64,000 nucleotides of DNA from JAGXTF01 sp044224315 (GTDB lineage: Bacteria > Bacteroidota > Bacteroidia > NS11-12g > UBA955): positions 190,608-254,607 of the forward strand of contig JBGAKR010000006.1 in the NCBI GenBank assembly GCA_044224315.1, read 5' to 3'. The position numbers and the translations under genes are program-made. The notes under the pieces were generated by a model. It was not told the DNA's origin and made no database searches. It saw nothing but the letters and a program-made list of their open reading frames with translations. Positions 45,394 through 53,508 of this stretch are shown here, in pieces (the first letter of the stretch is position 1; each line of letters starts with the position of its first letter).

Positions 45394-46362
45394 TTAAAAA
45401 GCGTATTTATTTTTGTATTCAACTGGTGAAAGGCCCGTGATTTTGCGAAATACTTCACGAAAGGCTTTTTCATCGTTATAGCCCACATCGTACATAACTT
45501 CGTTCACAGTTTTGCGGTTAGTTTCAAACGATTTTTTGGCGGCTTCAATTTTTACTCTTTGAGTGTATTCAGTGGGTGTATTGCCTGTTGCTTTAATAAA
45601 TCTGCGGTCGAAATTGCGCCGGCCTGCATTAAACCTGGCAGATAGTTCTTCGATATTTATTTTCTCATTCAAATGGCTTTCTATATAACCCTGTGCCTCT
45701 TTAATCATCTCGTCATTATGCAATTTTTGTCCCGTAAAAATGGAGAATTCAGATTGGGTATTCCTATCAAGTTGTATCTGAAAAACCTTTGAAATGTACA
45801 CAGCTGTGGCCCGATCGTAATATTTTTCTATCAAATAAACCATCAGATTCAGAAAAGAATAAGCGCCTCCGTTGGTGTAGATTCCATGTGAATCTGTAAT
45901 TAATTTATCCATTTCTACATGCACCTCCGGAAACTGAATTCTGAAATTATCATAAACCGACCAATGTGTGGAACAGCTTTTCCCATCTACCAATCCGGCT
46001 GCGGCCAACAAAAATGCACCCGTACAAATACTCGCAATTTCGGCTCCGTTTTTATATTGTACTTTCAGCCAATTGATTATATCTCCATTTTCCTCAATGG
46101 CCAGGTTGTAATTGTGATTCAACGATGGAATTATGATTAAATCTGTATGGGTAATTTCGGAAATTAAGGCCTGCGGTTTTACAGTAAATAATCCCTGGTT
46201 AAAATGAATTAGGGGTGAACTTCCAATCAATTGAATGTTGAATAATGGTTCCCCTGCAGTTTGTTTGCGGTATAAATTGGCTTTGTTGAATATTTCATAA
46301 GTGCCAGTAATACTGCTGAGATTGTTCTCGCCTTCGGGTACCAATATTGTCAAATGTTTCAT
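45394..46362 (-). CDS. GlxA family transcriptional regulator (DJ-1/PfpI + AraC HTH)
   Basis: 322 residues from the ATG at 46362 (the frame opens upstream at 46401, but a -7 element at 46376-46383 makes the shorter start likely). Residues 1-190 are a DJ-1/PfpI-like domain with the nucleophile-elbow region ICTGAFLLAAAGLVDGK and STHW. Residues about 220-322 are an AraC/XylS double HTH (INIEELSARFNAGRRNFDRRF; VMYDVGYNDEKAFREVFRKITGLSPVEY). It probably senses a small molecule and controls the divergent dinB/SRPBCC genes and itself. Confidence 0.92.
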   Translation of the reverse strand: MKHLTILVPEGENNLSSITGTYEIFNKANLYRKQTAGEPLFNIQLIGSSPLIHFNQGLFTVKPQALISEITHTDLIIIPSLNHNYNLAIEENGDIINWLKVQYKNGAEIASICTGAFLLAAAGLVDGKSCSTHWSVYDNFRIQFPEVHVEMDKLITDSHGIYTNGGAYSFLNLMVYLIEKYYDRATAVYISKVFQIQLDRNTQSEFSIFTGQKLHNDEMIKEAQGYIESHLNEKINIEELSARFNAGRRNFDRRFIKATGNTPTEYTQRVKIEAAKKSFETNRKTVNEVMYDVGYNDEKAFREVFRKITGLSPVEYKNKYAF

Positions 46363-46375
46363 GGGCTGTGAGTTG

Positions 46376-46383
46376 CAAATATA
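46376..46383 (-). promoter_or_regulatory. -7 element of the GlxA gene (TATATTTG)
   Basis: Perfect TAnnTTTG on the minus strand, with TTG at 46404-46406 about 20 nt upstream, the Bacteroidota -33/-7 spacing. Confidence 0.6.
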
Positions 46384-46417
46384 GCAACCAGATATGTCCA
46401 TATCAACCCGTAATATT

Positions 46418-46452
46418 GTCTAATTTGCACCCTTGGTAACCTGTAATTAGAC
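46418..46452. promoter_or_regulatory. Candidate operator: GTCTAATT / AATTAGAC inverted repeat
   Basis: Perfect 8-bp inverted repeat (46418-46425 and 46445-46452) with a 19-bp spacer, between the divergent glxA-type and dinB genes. It overlaps the -33 region of the dinB promoter. It may be the binding site of the GlxA-type regulator. Confidence 0.5.
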
Positions 46453-46462
46453 ATTATGTTTG
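46433..46462 (+). promoter_or_regulatory. Promoter of the DinB-family gene (TTG-19-TATGTTTG)
   Basis: TTG at 46433-46435, 19 nt, TATGTTTG at 46455-46462, then 19 nt to the ATG at 46482. Confidence 0.6.
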
Positions 46463-46481
46463 CGGTCAACACTATACAAAA

Positions 46482-46961
46482 ATGGCACAAGCAGAAATTT
46501 CCGTAAAAATGGTTTTAGATCGCTGGAATGCTTCCATTCAAAGCTGCGATAAACTTCTTAATTCTTTCAATGATGAATCACTACAAAAGCAAATTGCACC
46601 CGGTAAAAACCGTGGAATTTATTTGCTGGGCCACCTTATTGCGGTGCACGATTCAATGCTGGAGCTGTTGGATATGGGGCCCAAACAATATCCCCAATTG
46701 TTTGAACCTTTTATCAAAGAAGCAGATAATGTGGATTCTCAGTTTCCATCAGCAACAGAGTTAAGGGGCATTTGGGCAGAACAATGCACAGATTTAAATC
46801 AGAAATTTAGCCAATTAAGTACCCAAGACTGGTTTGAAAAGCACACTGCAGTAACTGCCGAAGATTTTGTAAACGAACCGCATCGGAATAAATTGAATAT
46901 AATTATTACCCGTACTTCGCATTTACAATACCATTTGGGCCAATTGCAATTGCTGAAATAA
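46482..46961 (+). CDS. DinB family protein (four-helix bundle)
   Basis: 159 residues. The DinB/YfiT fold is visible as four amphipathic helices with the metal His residues: GHLIAVHDSMLELL (His about 52 and 57) and SHLQYHLGQLQLL (His near 149 and 153). Members bind a divalent metal and some act as thiol transferases; no specific activity can be assigned. Followed after 13 bp by the SRPBCC gene, so they form an operon controlled from the 46418-46462 region. Confidence 0.85.
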   Translation: MAQAEISVKMVLDRWNASIQSCDKLLNSFNDESLQKQIAPGKNRGIYLLGHLIAVHDSMLELLDMGPKQYPQLFEPFIKEADNVDSQFPSATELRGIWAEQCTDLNQKFSQLSTQDWFEKHTAVTAEDFVNEPHRNKLNIIITRTSHLQYHLGQLQLLK

Positions 46962-46974
46962 ATTTAATTAATTT

Positions 46975-47415
46975 ATGGAATTCCAAAATTTCAGTACCCG
47001 CATTTTGGTGGATCAAACTCCTGCTGATGTGTATGCAGCTATCAACAATCCCCGCGCATGGTGGCAAGGTGAATTTGAAGGCAAAACGGATGAGTTAGAT
47101 GCCGAATTTATCTATAAAATGGGTGATATACATTACTCTAAACAAAAAGTAACTGAACTGATTCCAGGCCAAAAAGTGGTGTGGGATGTAACCGATAGCA
47201 ATCTCAGTTTTGTGGATTTAAAAACCGAATGGACCGGCACAAAAATCGTATTCGAAATTACAGAAATCAATAATAAAACCCAGATACGTTTTACCCATTT
47301 TGGATTGGTACCCCAATTTCAGTGTTATGAAGGCTGTAGCAATGCCTGGGAACAGCTGATTCAGAAAAGCCTGGTAAGCCTTATTACTACCGGCAAAGGG
47401 GTGGAGGTCTTTTAG
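46975..47415 (+). CDS. SRPBCC/AHSA1 domain protein
   Basis: 146 residues forming one START/Bet v1-like domain: begins NFSTRILVDQTPADVYAAINNPRAWW, has PGQKVVWDVTDSN in the middle and ends with the long C-terminal helix NAWEQLIQKSLVSLITTGKG. Such proteins bind hydrophobic ligands or act as Hsp90 activator-like modules. The stop codon TAG is the beginning of a GGGAATA array. Confidence 0.88.
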   Translation: MEFQNFSTRILVDQTPADVYAAINNPRAWWQGEFEGKTDELDAEFIYKMGDIHYSKQKVTELIPGQKVVWDVTDSNLSFVDLKTEWTGTKIVFEITEINNKTQIRFTHFGLVPQFQCYEGCSNAWEQLIQKSLVSLITTGKGVEVF

Positions 47416-47553
47416 GGAATAGGGAATAGGGAATGGGGAATAGCGGAGGCGACAGGAGTCAATTAGCATTAAACACTAACCCTGCCCTTATAGGTCGGGA
47501 AAGGTACCTCGCACCTCGTACTTCTTACCTCTTACCTCGTACCTCGCACATCA
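47415..47553. repeat. Two heptamer arrays between convergent genes
   Basis: 47415-47442: GGGAATA, GGGAATA, GGGAATG, GGGAATA, then GCGGAGGCGACAGG. 47505-47553: seven heptamers of the TACCTCG type (TACCTCG, CACCTCG, TACTTCT, TACCTCT, TACCTCG, TACCTCG, CACATCA), reaching into the stop codon of the Sua5-like gene. Confidence 0.85.
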
Positions 47554-48162
47554 AATCACTCCTTTTCCTTGCCTGATGAGCACCGGATCATTGCCCGTAC
47601 AATCTACCACCGTGCTGGGTTCCAGGCCTCCGGGGCCATCGTCTACAAACATATCTACCTTGTCAATGAATTGTTCTTCAATTTCTTTGGGATCGGTAAA
47701 ATAATGCAGCAATTCATCTTCACTGTGGAGTGAGGAGCACACCAGGGGTTGGCCTAACTGGCCTATTACTTCGATTAGAAACGCTTCATCGGGCATGCGC
47801 ACACCCACGGTTTGGCGGCGGTTTTCATAGCCCCTGAATTTTTTTACATTGGCTTTTAAAATAAATGTAAACGGACCGGGCAGCACTTGTTTCATCATGC
47901 GAAAAACGGCTGTAGAAAAGGGCACGGTGTATTCCGAAATCATTTCAAAACGACTGCATATCAATGATAAGTTGGCCTGAGATGATTTTTTACCCACCAG
48001 CTTGCAAAGCTTTTCTATGCCCTCGTTGCTGCTGAAAGCACAGGCAATGGTATAAACAGCATCGGTAGGGAAAATGGCTACTTCTCCGCGTTTTAAACGG
48101 TTTACAATGTCATAGATTTCCCGATTCCCCAATCGGTGCCCTTCTGCCCGGAATACTTCCAT
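47551..48162 (-). CDS. L-threonylcarbamoyladenylate synthase family protein (Sua5/YciO/YrdC)
   Basis: 203 residues from the ATG at 48162. YrdC fold with the conserved blocks IVNRLKRGEVAIFPTDAVYTIAC (residues about 20-45), LPGPFTFILKA (about 95) and VGVRMPDEAFLIEVI, ending GPSTVVD-like (LEPSTVVDCTGNDPVLIRQGKG). TsaC/Sua5 makes threonylcarbamoyl-AMP for tRNA t6A37. The KxR.-type entry of the active site is modified here (KLVGKKSSQANLSLI), so it is probably the YciO-like branch rather than the essential TsaC. Twenty-six bases downstream of the receptor gene. Confidence 0.85.
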   Translation of the reverse strand: MEVFRAEGHRLGNREIYDIVNRLKRGEVAIFPTDAVYTIACAFSSNEGIEKLCKLVGKKSSQANLSLICSRFEMISEYTVPFSTAVFRMMKQVLPGPFTFILKANVKKFRGYENRRQTVGVRMPDEAFLIEVIGQLGQPLVCSSLHSEDELLHYFTDPKEIEEQFIDKVDMFVDDGPGGLEPSTVVDCTGNDPVLIRQGKGVI

Positions 48163-48188
48163 AGCACAAAGGTACTGCAATTCTGCAA

Positions 48189-51077
48189 TTAATGACCGGG
48201 AGGCGGACCCATCATGCCAGGTGGCATACCCGGAGGTGGGGTGGGAGCTGTGGGCATTTTGCCGTTTATTTTGCGCAAATTGTAAGTAAATGTGAGCATG
48301 AAATAACGCTGCAATATCCGGGTAGAATTATCCTCCACATAGGTTTCAGTTATGGTACGACTAATGCTTTGGTTTTGTTTTAACATATCAAAACAACTAA
48401 AGCGCAATTCACCCGCATTCTTTTTCAGGAATTTATAAGCAATTGCTGCATTCCACAAGGCAAAAGTCTGGTTGAATCCGTTGCTCAATCCACTGTAATT
48501 GCTCAACGTATATTCGGTATTTAATACCAGTTTTTTGAATAAAATATAATTGGCTTTTACACTTGCATTATGGGTATAATATTCATTATTCAATGATTTC
48601 TGATAACTGTTGCTGGTATTGTAATAGTTACCGCTATAACTGGCAGTGAAGTCGATATTTTCGCTGATATTGCTGCTTATTACCACCCCTGCATTATAGT
48701 TTTGGGTAGATGCAATATTTTTAATATCATTAATTAATCCGGGAGTATGGCTAAAACTGTATGCCCCATTAAAATTAATATTACTTTTAATTAATTTTAG
48801 CGGAAATCCATAGTTGCCAAAAACACGGGTGGAATAGTAACCCTGCAGGTTCACCGGACGTGTAATCTGGCTTCCGCGCTGGGCTGTAAATCCTTCTGAA
48901 ATCTGGGTGTCTTTGCTAAAAAAAGTGGTATTATTGGAAATATAATTCTTAGTAGTATTTCCCAAAATGCCAATGAAAAAATTACGTCCTTTTTCTACAT
49001 TTACTTTCGAGTAACGAATGACCCCAAAGCCCGAAACTTCCTGATCCAGGTATTTATTGCCAGTGGTAAGCAGCAATGGGTTTGAATTGTCTACCACAGT
49101 TTGCAGCTGACTTACACTGGGGGCATTGGTATTAAAGCGACCAAAGGCGCGGATATTGGCAGTTTTCGACATTTTATAATTCAGCATAATTCGGGGTAAA
49201 AAATTGTTCATGCTAAATGTCACAGGTTCGCGCTGCGGTATCACCTGTTGTCCGGTCATATTATAGATTTGAAAATTACCACCCACGCTAAACATCCATT
49301 TTGCGTCGCGGTACATATACATCAACCCTATTTGTTGGGTACAGAAATGGTTGTTAAAAGCATTGCTGAGGCTGGTATCCAGGCGGGTATATCCATATGT
49401 GGAAGAATCGTAGTTGTAGGTCTTTTTATCCGATTCGTTTTTGGTGTAATTGTATGCATATTCAAACTGCAGCGTGCTTATTGCACTCAAAGGTTCGGCA
49501 TAGGTAAATCGGGTATTCCATTTGGTAGAAGGGCCGCTGTTGGTGGTTCGCTGATTGATAAAATAGGCCGAATCAAATGGATGAAACGTATAGTTACTGT
49601 TGTTATTATTGGCTTCGCTTTCTTTGGTGTTAATTTCGTTGGTAATATTTAATGAAAAATTGCGTCCGTATTTTTTGAATTTATGCATCAACAAAACGGT
49701 ATTATTTAAATTCATGCCCGATCCGATATTGGTGAAACGGGTGCTTGAATTATTCAAAGTATCCAACCGGGTGCGGTATCCGGCGCTGAATACCTGGGTA
49801 AGGTCGCTGTGCTGAAAACTGATACGCGGTGTATATAAAATGATATTATTGGTATCTATGGTGTAGGTTAAACGCAGATTTGCGCGATGGTTATAGGTGT
49901 TGTTTGTATTGTCGGATTTCTCGTTATACAGCTGCGAAACTTCAGGATTTAAATTATTGATATAATTGCGAAATACAGTTGAATTTTTTTCATTAATACC
50001 TGAATTAAAAAAATAACTGGCTGCAACGGATAAATGAGAATTCCACTTATCGATATAGTTAAAACCCAGCGAACGGGTGGTATTAATACCGTTACTTTGG
50101 TTGATGCTAAAGCTGTTCTGTCCGCCGCCCATGCTGTAGTTGCCTCCACCGCTGCCGTAGCTTCCTCCGCCCATACCCATGCCTCCCATACCCATTCTGC
50201 CCCCACCACCCGATCCGGTGCTCAAGCCCAATAAATCGCTGGAAGTGAAATTTTGTTGGTTGATATTATTGGCCATTCCCAATAAGGTAAACCGGCGTTC
50301 ACCTTTAAATGTATTGTAATTAAATCCACCCTGGTATCTTTCATCGGTTCCATATCCAACATAGGCTTTTCCGAATTTACCGTTAGAGAGGCCTTTTTTG
50401 GTAACAATATTGATACTTTTGGATGAAGTACCATCATCTACCCTAGAGAAATTGCTTTGGTCGCTGCCGCGGTCAAAAATCTGCATTTTATCTACTACCT
50501 CGGCGGGTAAATTCCGCAATACCGCCGAAGCATCATCTCCAAACCAGTCTTTGCCATCTACCGTAACTTTTTTCACCTGCTCTCCATGGGCGGTTACATT
50601 GCCGTTTTGAACCGTTACCCCGGGCATTTTCTTTATTAAATCTTCGGCCGTAGCATCCGGATTGGTTTTGTACGCTGCCGCATTATATTCGCTTGTATCT
50701 CCGCGCTGCACAGCCGCTGCGGCTTTGCCTACAATCATTGCCTCATTCATGCGCAGGGCGGTATCTATGAGTTTTATAAAACCCAGATTGGTATCGCCGC
50801 GGAATAACTTAGCAACACCCTGCCAGGTGCGGAATCCATCCTGGGCTATGATTACACGGTATATACCACGGTTGGCCTCAACTTTAAAATTACCTGCAGA
50901 ATCAGTGCGGGCTGAAAAGCGGGAGCTGGTGTCTCTAAACGAAACCGCCATTACGGTTACCCCAGTCATAGGTTTACCAGATACCGCATTTCCTACAGTT
51001 CCTGTAATGGATTGCGATGCTGCGTTTTGGGCAAATAGAATGAGTACAATTGCGAAAAAAATGGAAATGCGTTGCAT
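48189..51077 (-). CDS. TonB-dependent-receptor-like outer membrane protein with CarboxypepD-like domain
   Basis: 962 residues from the ATG at 51077 (signal peptide MQRISIFFAIVLILFAQNAAS). Residues about 25-105 are a carboxypeptidase-D regulatory-like beta sandwich (SITGTVGNAVSGKPMTGVTV), about 125-225 a plug domain (AEDLIKKMPGVTVQNGNVTAHGE, KVTVDGKDWFGDD, SINIVTKKG), and the rest an outer membrane beta-barrel of the OMP_b-brl_3 type with alternating aromatic strands. A Gly/Met-rich loop lies near residue 290-320 (GRMGMGGMGMGGGSYG), and the protein ends in PPPGMPPGMMGPPPG, both unusual. No SusD partner is next to it, so it is not a classic SusCD pair. Confidence 0.88.
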   Translation of the reverse strand: MQRISIFFAIVLILFAQNAASQSITGTVGNAVSGKPMTGVTVMAVSFRDTSSRFSARTDSAGNFKVEANRGIYRVIIAQDGFRTWQGVAKLFRGDTNLGFIKLIDTALRMNEAMIVGKAAAAVQRGDTSEYNAAAYKTNPDATAEDLIKKMPGVTVQNGNVTAHGEQVKKVTVDGKDWFGDDASAVLRNLPAEVVDKMQIFDRGSDQSNFSRVDDGTSSKSINIVTKKGLSNGKFGKAYVGYGTDERYQGGFNYNTFKGERRFTLLGMANNINQQNFTSSDLLGLSTGSGGGGRMGMGGMGMGGGSYGSGGGNYSMGGGQNSFSINQSNGINTTRSLGFNYIDKWNSHLSVAASYFFNSGINEKNSTVFRNYINNLNPEVSQLYNEKSDNTNNTYNHRANLRLTYTIDTNNIILYTPRISFQHSDLTQVFSAGYRTRLDTLNNSSTRFTNIGSGMNLNNTVLLMHKFKKYGRNFSLNITNEINTKESEANNNNSNYTFHPFDSAYFINQRTTNSGPSTKWNTRFTYAEPLSAISTLQFEYAYNYTKNESDKKTYNYDSSTYGYTRLDTSLSNAFNNHFCTQQIGLMYMYRDAKWMFSVGGNFQIYNMTGQQVIPQREPVTFSMNNFLPRIMLNYKMSKTANIRAFGRFNTNAPSVSQLQTVVDNSNPLLLTTGNKYLDQEVSGFGVIRYSKVNVEKGRNFFIGILGNTTKNYISNNTTFFSKDTQISEGFTAQRGSQITRPVNLQGYYSTRVFGNYGFPLKLIKSNINFNGAYSFSHTPGLINDIKNIASTQNYNAGVVISSNISENIDFTASYSGNYYNTSNSYQKSLNNEYYTHNASVKANYILFKKLVLNTEYTLSNYSGLSNGFNQTFALWNAAIAYKFLKKNAGELRFSCFDMLKQNQSISRTITETYVEDNSTRILQRYFMLTFTYNLRKINGKMPTAPTPPPGMPPGMMGPPPGH

Positions 51078-51161
51078 TGTGGATTGGGTTGCAAAAATCT
51101 TACCATAAGACCGGTGCTGCAAATTTATTGCGGCAAAACCTTTAAAAAGGGAGACCAATTT

Positions 51162-51593
51162 TTATTCCGGGCTCACGTTTAACACAATCCCATCGGTAGT
51201 CACAATTTTAGCGCGGGTTCCAACTGCCATAGCCTCGCCAGAAACAGTTCTGGCAGGCCATTCAGCTCCGCGGTATTTGGCACGTCCGGTGTCGTTGGCA
51301 GGTATTTCGGCTGTGATTACTACCACATTTCCTGCATGTTCCTGGTATTTATCAGCAGCATTACTGCCAAACATTTTTACCAGTTTTTTGCGAAATAATC
51401 CTACACCCAAAGTACTGGCGGCCGAGAAAATAAGCCATTGCACGGCGGTATTTTCAGTACCTAATCCAATCCAACAGGCAGCTGCTGTAATTATGGCGCC
51501 CACACCCAAAAAAAGCATAAAAAACGTACCGAAAATTACATCGGCAATGATTAGAATAAGGCCGGCTAAAGCCCAGATGGTTGCGATGCTCAT
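51162..51593 (-). CDS. NfeD family membrane protein
   Basis: 143 residues: three or four membrane helices in the first 75 residues (WALAGLILIIADVIFGTFFMLFL, then IGLGTENTAVQWLIFSAAS), followed by a cytosolic OB-fold (residues about 85-143: GNVVVITAEIPANDTGRAKYRGAEWPARTV). NfeD proteins work with an SPFH protein encoded next to them in membrane microdomain quality control. Its ATG overlaps the stop of that SPFH gene by four bases. Confidence 0.92.
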   Translation of the reverse strand: MSIATIWALAGLILIIADVIFGTFFMLFLGVGAIITAAACWIGLGTENTAVQWLIFSAASTLGVGLFRKKLVKMFGSNAADKYQEHAGNVVVITAEIPANDTGRAKYRGAEWPARTVSGEAMAVGTRAKIVTTDGIVLNVSPE

Positions 51594-52519
51594 TTCTTAG
51601 TGCCCTGCTCGTTTTGGTTTTTAATAATGCCCATGGCAGCGGTAATCATACTGCCCATATCGCCAAAATTGGCGGGCAAAATCATGGTATTGGTGGTTTT
51701 GGCCAATTTGCCATATTGCTCTACCATTTGTTCGGCTACACGCAACTGCACGGCTTCCATACCTCCTTTTTCCTGCAACGAGGCTGCTACCACCCGGATT
51801 CCATCGGCTGTAGCATTTGCCACCGCGCGAATTGCCTGGGCTTCCCCCTCGGCCTGGTTAATTTGTTGTTGGCGGATAGCCTCTGACTCAAGCACCACCT
51901 TCTGTTTCTGACCCTCAGCCTGGTTGATGGAGGATTGCTTCTCACCCTCGGATTGCAGTATGATGGCGCGCTTTTCACGTTCGGCCTGCATCTGTTTTTC
52001 CATAGCCAGCAAAACAGTTTTAGGCGGGGTAATATTTTTTATTTCATAACGCAGAATTTTTACACCCCAGCTGATAGAAGCCTCGTCAATGGCCGCTACA
52101 ATCTGTGCATTGATATTGCCGCGTTCTTCAAATGTTTTATCCAGATCAATTTTACCAATTTCACTACGCATGGTAGTTTGGGCCAGTTGAATAACCGCAA
52201 ATTTGTAATTGGCAATTCCGTATGAAGCTTTCATGGCATCCACCACCTGCAAAAACACAACGCCATCAACCGCTACCTGCACATTGTCTTTAGTAATGCA
52301 CACCTGCTCCGGAATATCCATGGCTGCTTCTTTCAGTGAATGTTTGTAAGCCACTGAATCAAAAAACGGAATGATAAAATTTATACCCGGTTGAAGGGTT
52401 TCGTGGTATTTACCCAGTCGCTGTATTACATAGGCACTCTGTTGCGGAACCACTTTTACGCTGCGCAGTATCACTACGATTACCAGCAGACCAATTACAA
52501 TTGCTACAATATTATCCAT
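51590..52519 (-). CDS. SPFH/stomatin-like (paraslipin) protein
   Basis: 309 residues from the ATG at 52519 (the frame opens at a GTG at 52540). An N-terminal membrane helix (IVAIVIGLLVIVVILRSV) is followed by the SPFH/band 7 domain (VVPQQSAYVIQRLGKYHETLQPGI-type start, YKHSLKEAAMDIPEQ, GVVFLQVVDAMKASYG) and a long Glu/Gln/Ala coiled coil (EAIRQQQINQAEGEAQAIRAVANATADGI). It forms ring oligomers in the membrane. First gene of an SPFH-NfeD pair coupled by ATGA. Confidence 0.93.
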   Translation of the reverse strand: MDNIVAIVIGLLVIVVILRSVKVVPQQSAYVIQRLGKYHETLQPGINFIIPFFDSVAYKHSLKEAAMDIPEQVCITKDNVQVAVDGVVFLQVVDAMKASYGIANYKFAVIQLAQTTMRSEIGKIDLDKTFEERGNINAQIVAAIDEASISWGVKILRYEIKNITPPKTVLLAMEKQMQAEREKRAIILQSEGEKQSSINQAEGQKQKVVLESEAIRQQQINQAEGEAQAIRAVANATADGIRVVAASLQEKGGMEAVQLRVAEQMVEQYGKLAKTTNTMILPANFGDMGSMITAAMGIIKNQNEQGTKK

Positions 52520-52596
52520 GGTTGTTAAGTATATAAACACAAATCTATGATAAACGGCACATAGTTGGGACTGCTGGTGAAAATAAAGTGGTTAGA

Positions 52597-52830
52597 CAGC
52601 CGACGAACAGCCGTACCAGCAGCCGAAAGACAGCCGATATCGGATAACGGATTTTGGATATCAGATAGCCAACAGCCGACGAGCAGCCGAACCGGCAGCC
52701 GTACCAGCAGCCTATATCGGATAACGGATTTTGGATATCCGATAGCCAACAGCCGACGAGCAGCCGTAACGGCAGCCGTTCCAACAGCCGATATCAGATA
52801 TCTGTAATCCGATATCTAATATCAGATAAA
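52597..52830 (+). repeat. Three copies of a 76-77 bp tandem repeat made of heptamers
   Basis: Units start at 52597, 52673 and 52750, each opening CAGCCGACGA. The unit length 77 equals 11 x 7, and inside each unit GAT recurs every 7 bp (ATCGGAT, AACGGAT, TTTGGAT, ATCAGAT/ATCCGAT). The third copy is cut short and runs into a shorter GAT-periodic tail. Confidence 0.85.
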
Positions 52831-53508
52831 CAGAAGTCTAATTGCTATAAACCAGAATCTGGTGCTGAATGAATTTATGGAAAACAATACTCGTTGTTAA
52901 TGTAGAGTGTCCTCAGTTCATCCGAAGCTAGTACGAGTGAAACCTCTCTTTTAGTTGAGTAGAGGCTAGGGAGACAAAAAATTGTTAAAATGAGATATTA
53001 ATTACCACTTATGCTACCGTTGCAACCCGGAAACGGCTCCTCAAGCAAGGTTAGAGTTTAGATGTTTGAGGTTAGAGGTAGCAGCATCACAGCATCAATG
53101 TTTTGAAAAACGTCAACCAAGTCTGGCTCCAACGGAGCCGATTGCCACCTCAGAAAAAACACCGGGTACCCAATAATCTTTGCTTCGCGCGCTGGGTTGT
53201 GAGGCGCGAAAAAGCAGTTCGGCCCCGCCTGATTTTACTGCGGGGAGGCTGTTACCGAACCTTTTTTTCGCTGATGAAGCAAAGGTTAAATTGGGTGGTG
53301 ATTTTTTCTGCAGTGGCTAGCCTTTTTGGCTACTTTTTGCGCGATGGGAAAAAGTAGCTAGCACAGAGGTGGGTCAAGTTCTAAATAGTGTGTTATTCAT
53401 AACTCAAATGCGTCTCAGCCTTGCTGAAATCGAACTCATCTGAACATACACAACATTACAACATGTATTGATTTCATTTGCCAATTCATTTTATATTATT
53501 TTTACCGC
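52831..53508. other. Gene-free stretch of about 680 bp with heptamers and a hairpin
   Basis: No supported gene. 53049-53097 is again heptameric (GGTTAGA, GTTTAGA, TGTTTGA, GGTTAGA, GGTAGCA and so on). A perfect 10-bp inverted repeat GCTACTTTTT / AAAAAGTAGC is at 53329-53338 and 53349-53358. The block 52900-53040 (AGTACGAGTGAAACCTCTC and a CCGTT..AAACGG hairpin) is not like anything I can name. GGGTCAAGTTCTAAATAGTG at about 53364 looks like an IS end, but no partner was found. Confidence 0.4.

Noticed and set aside
52597..52830. CRISPR-like array (regular 77-bp spacing)
   Set aside because: Whole unit is repeated, there are no unique spacers, and no cas genes are near. It is a tandem repeat made of heptamers.
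53103..53357. 84-codon open frame on +
   Set aside because: Basic, low-complexity product crossing a hairpin and repeat-like sequence; resembles spurious ORFs common in Bacteroidota intergenic DNA; no start context.
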